Of a stretch of 64,000 nucleotides of DNA, positions 59,967 through 64,000 are shown piece by piece (positions within the stretch are counted from its first letter, which is position 1; each line of letters starts with the position of its first letter). The stretch comes from Mucilaginibacter flavidus (GTDB lineage: Bacteria > Bacteroidota > Bacteroidia > Sphingobacteriales > Sphingobacteriaceae): positions 108,042-172,041 of the forward strand of contig NZ_JAMXOE010000013.1 of assembly GCF_024055575.1 (NCBI RefSeq), written 5' to 3'. The translations under genes and the position numbers were made by a program. Under the pieces are notes generated by a model. The model made no database searches. It saw only the letters and a program-made list of their open reading frames with translations, and was not told the origin of the DNA.

Positions 59967-62063
59967 TTGGAAAATCCAAAACCGATAAGGAAAATACCGA
60001 ATAAAAAAATTACGCCAAAACCGCCGAAACCCAATATTATGTGGTTTTACGCTATTATAGTTGTAGTGCTGCTGGTTGTTGCCACACTTTTAAATACTAC
60101 CACAACAAATGCCATAACTTTTCAAAAATTTGCCGAAATGCTCAAAAAGCATGATGTGCAACGAGTTGTAGCGTTCCGCAACGGAGATTTGTTTGTAGCC
60201 GAAGTTTATTTGACAAAGGAAGCCCAAAGTAAAGGCGAATATTCCGATGCAAAAAAGGACAACCGTGCGTTCAGTATGAATAATGCTGACGGGCCGCAAT
60301 ACACATTTTCTGACGCTACTTACGAGGGCATAAAGCAATCGATACTTAACGCCGAAAAGGACTTTGGCTATACCGAAGATCAGCGGATTCCGGTTAGTGT
60401 TGAGGCCGGGCACGAGAGCCTGCTTTCGAACTGGTTTGTGCAATGCATTATAATGGCAGTGTTACTGGTTGCAGTATGGTTGTTTATTATGCGCCGCATG
60501 AGCGGTGGTGCAGGCGGCGGCCCGGGTGGCCAGATTTTTAACATAGGCAAATCAAAAGCTACCCTGTTTGATAAAGAGGCCCAGGTATCGGTTACGTTTA
60601 ATGACGTTGCCGGTTTGGAAGAAGCCAAGCAGGAAGTAATGGAAATTGTTGATTTCCTTAAAAACCCTAAAAAATACACCAATTTGGGTGGTAAAATACC
60701 TAAGGGCGCCTTATTAATAGGTTCGCCGGGTACAGGTAAAACGTTGCTGGCAAAAGCCGTTGCAGGCGAGGCACAGGTGCCTTTCTTCTCACTTTCAGGT
60801 TCTGATTTTGTGGAGATGTTTGTAGGGGTGGGCGCATCGCGTGTTCGCGACTTGTTCCGCCAGGCAAAAGACAAAGCACCGTGTATTATATTTATTGACG
60901 AGATTGACGCCATTGGCCGCGCCCGTGGTAAAAACAATATTGTTGGCGGTAACGACGAGCGCGAAAATACATTGAACCAGTTGCTGGTTGAAATGGATGG
61001 TTTCGGTACCGACTCGGGTATCATTATACTTGCCGCTACCAACCGTCCCGATGTGTTAGACTCTGCTTTATTGCGCCCGGGCCGTTTCGACCGCCAGGTA
61101 TCAATAGATAAACCGGATTTAATTGGCCGCGAACAGATATTTAAGGTACACTTAAAGCCGGTTAAACTTGCTGAAGGTGTTGATGCCAAAAAATTATCAG
61201 CACAAACACCGGGTTTTGCCGGCGCTGAAATTGCCAACGTATGTAACGAGGCTGCACTAATTGCCGCACGTAAAAATAAAGAGGCGGTTGAAATGCAGGA
61301 TTTCCAGGATGCTATTGACCGTGTGATTGGTGGTTTGGAGAAAAAGAACAAAATCATATCGCCTGAAGAAAAACGCATTGTTGCTTACCACGAAGCCGGG
61401 CACGCAATTGCAGGCTGGTTTTTAGAGCATGCTGACCCGTTGGTTAAGGTATCCATTGTTCCGCGTGGTGTTGCTGCGTTAGGTTATGCACAATATCTTC
61501 CGAAAGAACAGTTTTTATACACTACCGAACAATTGATTGATGGCATGTGTATGACGTTGGGTGGCCGTGTTGCTGAGGATATTACCTTCGGGAAAATATC
61601 AACCGGCGCACAAAACGATTTGGAGCGTATTACGAAACTTGCTTACGCCATGGTTACCATTTATGGTATGAATGCAAAAGTGGGGAACGTATCATTTAAT
61701 GATACCCAGGGCGAGTACCAGTTTAACAAGCCATATTCTGAAAAAACTTCGGAGCTAATTGACGTAGAAGTGCGTAACCAGATAGCTGAGGTTTACGAAA
61801 TGACCAAAAAGCTTTTGCTTGATAAACGCGATGGGCTGATAAAACTGGCGGATAAGCTGCTGGAAAAGGAAATTCTTTTCCAATCAGACCTTGAAGAAAT
61901 ATTAGGCAAGCGTCCGTTTGATAACCGTACCACTTATGATGAATTTGTGAACGGCCCGGAAGCCAACCAGGAACCTGCTGCATCGGCACTGGTACCCGAA
62001 GGTGTAGCCGACCATTCAGGAACCTTTAACAGGAACCCTGAGGAGAAGGACATAAACGCTTAA
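59967..62063 (+). CDS. ftsH: ATP-dependent zinc metalloprotease FtsH
   Basis: 698 residues from a TTG start. Two membrane helices (about 25-46 and 150-172) around a periplasmic domain; AAA+ ATPase with Walker A GSPGTGKT (252-259), Walker B IIFIDEIDAIG and the SRH ATNRPDVLDSALLRPGRFDR; protease motif HEAGH (475-479) with a downstream Asp ligand. It degrades membrane and regulatory proteins. The C-terminus is longer and acidic, normal for the phylum. Confidence 0.97.
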   Translation: MENPKPIRKIPNKKITPKPPKPNIMWFYAIIVVVLLVVATLLNTTTTNAITFQKFAEMLKKHDVQRVVAFRNGDLFVAEVYLTKEAQSKGEYSDAKKDNRAFSMNNADGPQYTFSDATYEGIKQSILNAEKDFGYTEDQRIPVSVEAGHESLLSNWFVQCIIMAVLLVAVWLFIMRRMSGGAGGGPGGQIFNIGKSKATLFDKEAQVSVTFNDVAGLEEAKQEVMEIVDFLKNPKKYTNLGGKIPKGALLIGSPGTGKTLLAKAVAGEAQVPFFSLSGSDFVEMFVGVGASRVRDLFRQAKDKAPCIIFIDEIDAIGRARGKNNIVGGNDERENTLNQLLVEMDGFGTDSGIIILAATNRPDVLDSALLRPGRFDRQVSIDKPDLIGREQIFKVHLKPVKLAEGVDAKKLSAQTPGFAGAEIANVCNEAALIAARKNKEAVEMQDFQDAIDRVIGGLEKKNKIISPEEKRIVAYHEAGHAIAGWFLEHADPLVKVSIVPRGVAALGYAQYLPKEQFLYTTEQLIDGMCMTLGGRVAEDITFGKISTGAQNDLERITKLAYAMVTIYGMNAKVGNVSFNDTQGEYQFNKPYSEKTSELIDVEVRNQIAEVYEMTKKLLLDKRDGLIKLADKLLEKEILFQSDLEEILGKRPFDNRTTYDEFVNGPEANQEPAASALVPEGVADHSGTFNRNPEEKDINA

Positions 62064-62070
62064 GAATAAA

Positions 62071-62171
62071 TTTTAAGTCGGGAGTCTTAAGTCTTGAGTC
62101 GAAAGTCAATTTCAGCTTAGGACTTAAGACTTTTTAATTTTGACTCTAGACTTTCGACTGAGGACTCAGGA
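62071..62171. repeat. AGTC/GACT-rich inverted repeat between ftsH and the LUD gene
   Basis: TAAGTCGGGAGTCTTAAGTC and TTGAGTCGAAAGTC on the left face GACTTAAGACT and GACTTTCGACTGAGGACTC on the right. Related to the tract at 11195-11282. It reaches to eight bases before the next ATG. Confidence 0.65.
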
Positions 62172-62178
62172 CAAAAAA

Positions 62179-62817
62179 ATGAGAGATATAACAACATCTA
62201 AGGAAAAGCTGTTAAAAAAAATCCGTAAGGCGCTTTTGGAGAAAAGGGATAACCCATACCCTAACCTTGAGGACCTACCGCATTACCCGGCGACAGACGA
62301 ACCTCTTGATGTGTTATTTGCTGAGCAATTTACGGCAATATCGGGCCAGTTTTTATTTTGCGAGGACGAGGTGCAATTTATAGATAACTTATTGCAACTT
62401 GCCGAAGAGCGTAAATGGCATAAAATATATTGCTGGGAACCGGCCCTGCAGGAAGTGCTTGCCCGTTACGAATACCCTTATTACGAAACCGATAGAGACT
62501 TTGACCAGGCCGACGTTGGCTTTACCCTTTGCGAGGCATTGGTAGCCCGCAATGGCAGTATTTTACTTTCGAACGGCAACATGGCCGGTCGCCGGTTAAG
62601 CATCTATCCACCTGTGCATATTGTACTGGCATACACATCGCAAATGGTGCTCGATATAAAAGACGGGTTAAAGCTGCTGAAAGCCAGATACGAAAACAAT
62701 TTACCATCAATGATAAGCAATGTAACCGGCCCGAGTCGTACTGCGGACATTGAAAAGACGCTGGTACTGGGCGCTCACGGGCCTAAGGAGTTGTTTGTTT
62801 TTTTGCTGGAAGGATAA
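62179..62817 (+). CDS. LUD-domain (LutC-like) protein
   Basis: 212 residues from the ATG at 62179. It is a YkgG/LutC-type LUD domain: CEDEVQFIDNLLQLAEERKW, VGFTLCEALVARNGSILLSN, GRRLSIYPPVHIVLA and TGPSRTADIEKTLVLGAHGP, ELFVFLLEG. LutC proteins act with LutA and LutB in lactate oxidation, but no such partners are present; the ftsH neighbourhood is a conserved position in the phylum. Confidence 0.92.
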   Translation: MRDITTSKEKLLKKIRKALLEKRDNPYPNLEDLPHYPATDEPLDVLFAEQFTAISGQFLFCEDEVQFIDNLLQLAEERKWHKIYCWEPALQEVLARYEYPYYETDRDFDQADVGFTLCEALVARNGSILLSNGNMAGRRLSIYPPVHIVLAYTSQMVLDIKDGLKLLKARYENNLPSMISNVTGPSRTADIEKTLVLGAHGPKELFVFLLEG

Positions 62818-62831
62818 AGTTTAAGCCGATT

Positions 62832-62950
62832 TGTCATTGCGAGGTACGAAGCAACCGCACGCATGCACAGCCGCCATGTATCGCTGACTACCCGTCAACC
62901 TGCTCTGTAAAGTTCGCGGTTGCCGCGCTCGTTCCTCGCTCGCAATGACA
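62832..62950. repeat. Palindromic repeat, family R2, copy 3
   Basis: TGTCATTGCGAGGTACGAAG at the left and GCTCGTTCCTCG then CTCGCAATGACA at the right; arms imperfect (small insertion in the right arm). Between convergent genes. Confidence 0.78.
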
Positions 62951-62965
62951 ATTTTTTTTAGCTTC

Positions 62966-63889
62966 TCAGTTCAATTTCAATTCCTCCAACCTACATTCTT
63001 CCAAAACTAGCCGCTCACTAATTTTACCCGCGCCATATTCCCATTTTATCAGCCTGATACAGCTATCGGCAATTTCGATCCCTGTTATGTCGCCATCATC
63101 AAAGCAACAGCAGCCACTGTTAAAATAGGTATCCAAATATCCTTTAAAATCAGGTGGCCGGTTGCTCTTTAAATGCAGGGCGTCAATTTTAGCCTGTAGT
63201 GCCGCTTCCTGCTTGGTATCGTTATCATTTTTCGCAATCCCTAATTTCTCGTATAATGCCTCCAACTGGGTTAACGACCTGAATACGGGCTGGTGCGTGT
63301 GACCGGTTATCAGTAACAGGTTTTTTCGCTTCGAGCTCCACTCATACATTATTTGGTTATGATCGGTCTTTAACTGGTTGTTATTTGCGGGTGTGTTGGG
63401 GTTTATGCGCAGATATGCCTGGAACGGCCCCCATATGTCAGACACAAACCACTTGCTAAACCAATTACCGTCACTTTGCAAATCACCCTGGTGACCGTGG
63501 GTCATGTATATCTCCCAAGGGCTGCCATTAACGGTTGTTTTGAGTATAGCGCCTTCATAAATTTTAACTTGCTGATGGTATATGCTTTGCAGGCTAACCG
63601 GCGCTAGCGGATCATTTGCCCAATACAGATCGTGGTTGCCAAATATTTTCACGAAGGCATTACGCTCGATGAACTTTTGCTCTGCCTCGAAAGTTGTTTT
63701 ATTGTGCCGTTTTACGGTAACAAACAGGTTCTCCCATAATTCTTCACTATCGCCCAGGTTAATGTAGCAGAAATTGTTTGTGTGATAATAGTCGAGCGCG
63801 GCGAGATAGTTTGGTGCGGCATTTGCAAAAACATCGGCTCCGTCGCGTGCACCTTTGTGCTGATCGGAAAGGATGATAAATTTAGGTAA
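62966..63889 (-). CDS. Calcineurin-like metallophosphoesterase with disrupted start
   Basis: The frame is open from 63889 to the stop at 62966 (307 codons) and begins at the family's first conserved segment, KFIILSDQHKGARDGADVFA, followed by INLGDSEELWEN, KIFGNHDLYW and ITGHTHQP, which supply the metal ligands (D, H, D, N, H, H). No ATG, GTG or TTG lies upstream in frame before a TAG at 63890-63892. The only GTG (63650-63652) would delete the first motifs. Either the start was lost (TTA now stands at the position), or a frameshift near 63890 separates the coding region from a TTG at 63907-63909. Substrate unknown. Confidence 0.7.
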   Translation of the reverse strand, partial: LPKFIILSDQHKGARDGADVFANAAPNYLAALDYYHTNNFCYINLGDSEELWENLFVTVKRHNKTTFEAEQKFIERNAFVKIFGNHDLYWANDPLAPVSLQSIYHQQVKIYEGAILKTTVNGSPWEIYMTHGHQGDLQSDGNWFSKWFVSDIWGPFQAYLRINPNTPANNNQLKTDHNQIMYEWSSKRKNLLLITGHTHQPVFRSLTQLEALYEKLGIAKNDNDTKQEAALQAKIDALHLKSNRPPDFKGYLDTYFNSGCCCFDDGDITGIEIADSCIRLIKWEYGAGKISERLVLEECRLEELKLN

Positions 63890-63910
63890 CTATATATCAG
63901 TTGGGACAAA

Positions 63911-63944
63911 CAAAAATATGAAAAAAAGTTCTTTGAAGTTCAAA
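63911..63944 (-). promoter_or_regulatory. Bacteroidota-type promoter of the metallophosphoesterase gene
   Basis: -33 TTTG (63941-63944), 22 bases, then -7 TATTTTTG (63911-63918). The predicted transcript starts near 63904, leaving little room for a leader. Confidence 0.5.
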
Positions 63945-64000
63945 GTGTTTTGCGTAAATTTACTATACAGGACGAGGGGGGCAATGATTATAATAAAGTG

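Noticed and set aside
60380..61378. Long open frame antisense to ftsH
   Set aside because: It mirrors the codon pattern of ftsH, has no family similarity, and lies wholly inside a certain gene.
1..64000. tRNA, rRNA, insertion sequences or prophage genes
   Set aside because: No cloverleaf, rRNA-like sequence, transposase, integrase or structural phage gene was seen on either strand.

Overview
The window looks like a chromosomal segment of a Bacteroidota bacterium, most likely Sphingobacteriaceae and near Mucilaginibacter. This is inferred from gene content and signals, not from a search. Evidence: a type B (gliding-motility) C-terminal sorting domain on a secreted protein, a class I BirA / RsfS / FtsH / LUD-domain gene order typical of the phylum, a BlaI/M56 pair, DsbD with separate alpha-like domains, a CarB without the C-terminal regulatory domain, -7 promoter boxes of the form TAnnTTTG, several TTG start codons and weak Shine-Dalgarno sequences. 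I saw no rRNA, tRNA, CRISPR array, transposase or phage gene. Three types of content alternate: housekeeping genes, accessory genes, and many palindromic intergenic repeats.

Layout. 1-9.1 kb: start of a probable GH36 alpha-galactosidase, amidohydrolase, ECF sigma factor with membrane anti-sigma-like partner, outer-membrane barrel protein, cupin, T9SS cargo, SprT-like and HD-domain proteins. 9.1-12.6 kb: OprB-like porin behind a DtxR/MntR-like palindrome, YceI protein, APC permease. 12.8-20.3 kb: a seven-gene run (transferase-like protein, SpsF-like cytidylyltransferase, two-subunit transketolase, class III aminotransferase, SDR, HAD phosphatase fused to NeuB-type synthase) that reads as a biosynthetic pathway for an unusual CMP-activated ulosonic/nonulosonic acid. 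20.5-24.6 kb: sterol-desaturase family protein, SMR transporter, BlaR1-like M56 protease and BlaI repressor. 25.2-34.8 kb: MutL, two rhomboid proteases, EEP-family protein, RadA, NifU-like protein, Mrp ATPase, S51 peptidase. 36.2-44.6 kb: LemA/TPM genes, NUDIX hydrolase, NHL lipoprotein, CarB. 45.1-46.1 kb: an AT-rich patch of fragments and small genes resembling a decayed toxin/immunity locus. 46.2-55.3 kb: GNAT, PIG-L deacetylase, GntR regulator, a translationally coupled small-gene/ART-like pair, FAD oxidoreductase, Zn peptidase and a YXWGXW secreted protein. 55.4-63.9 kb: ApaG, DsbD with two alpha-like proteins, BirA, RsfS, FtsH, LUD protein and a metallophosphoesterase whose start is not intact.

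The most interesting observations are: (1) the 12.8-20.3 kb sugar-acid cluster, which lacks the usual NeuC/PseB/LegB precursor enzymes but has a transketolase; (2) a 79-nt palindromic repeat lying in frame inside radA, adding about 25 residues to the protein, with a half copy abutting another stop codon; (3) several families of dispersed palindromes, some nested four deep (35.67-36.05 kb) and some forming the stop or start codons of neighbouring genes; (4) the metal-regulator-like operator in front of the porin; (5) the coupled pair at 50.7-51.5 kb.
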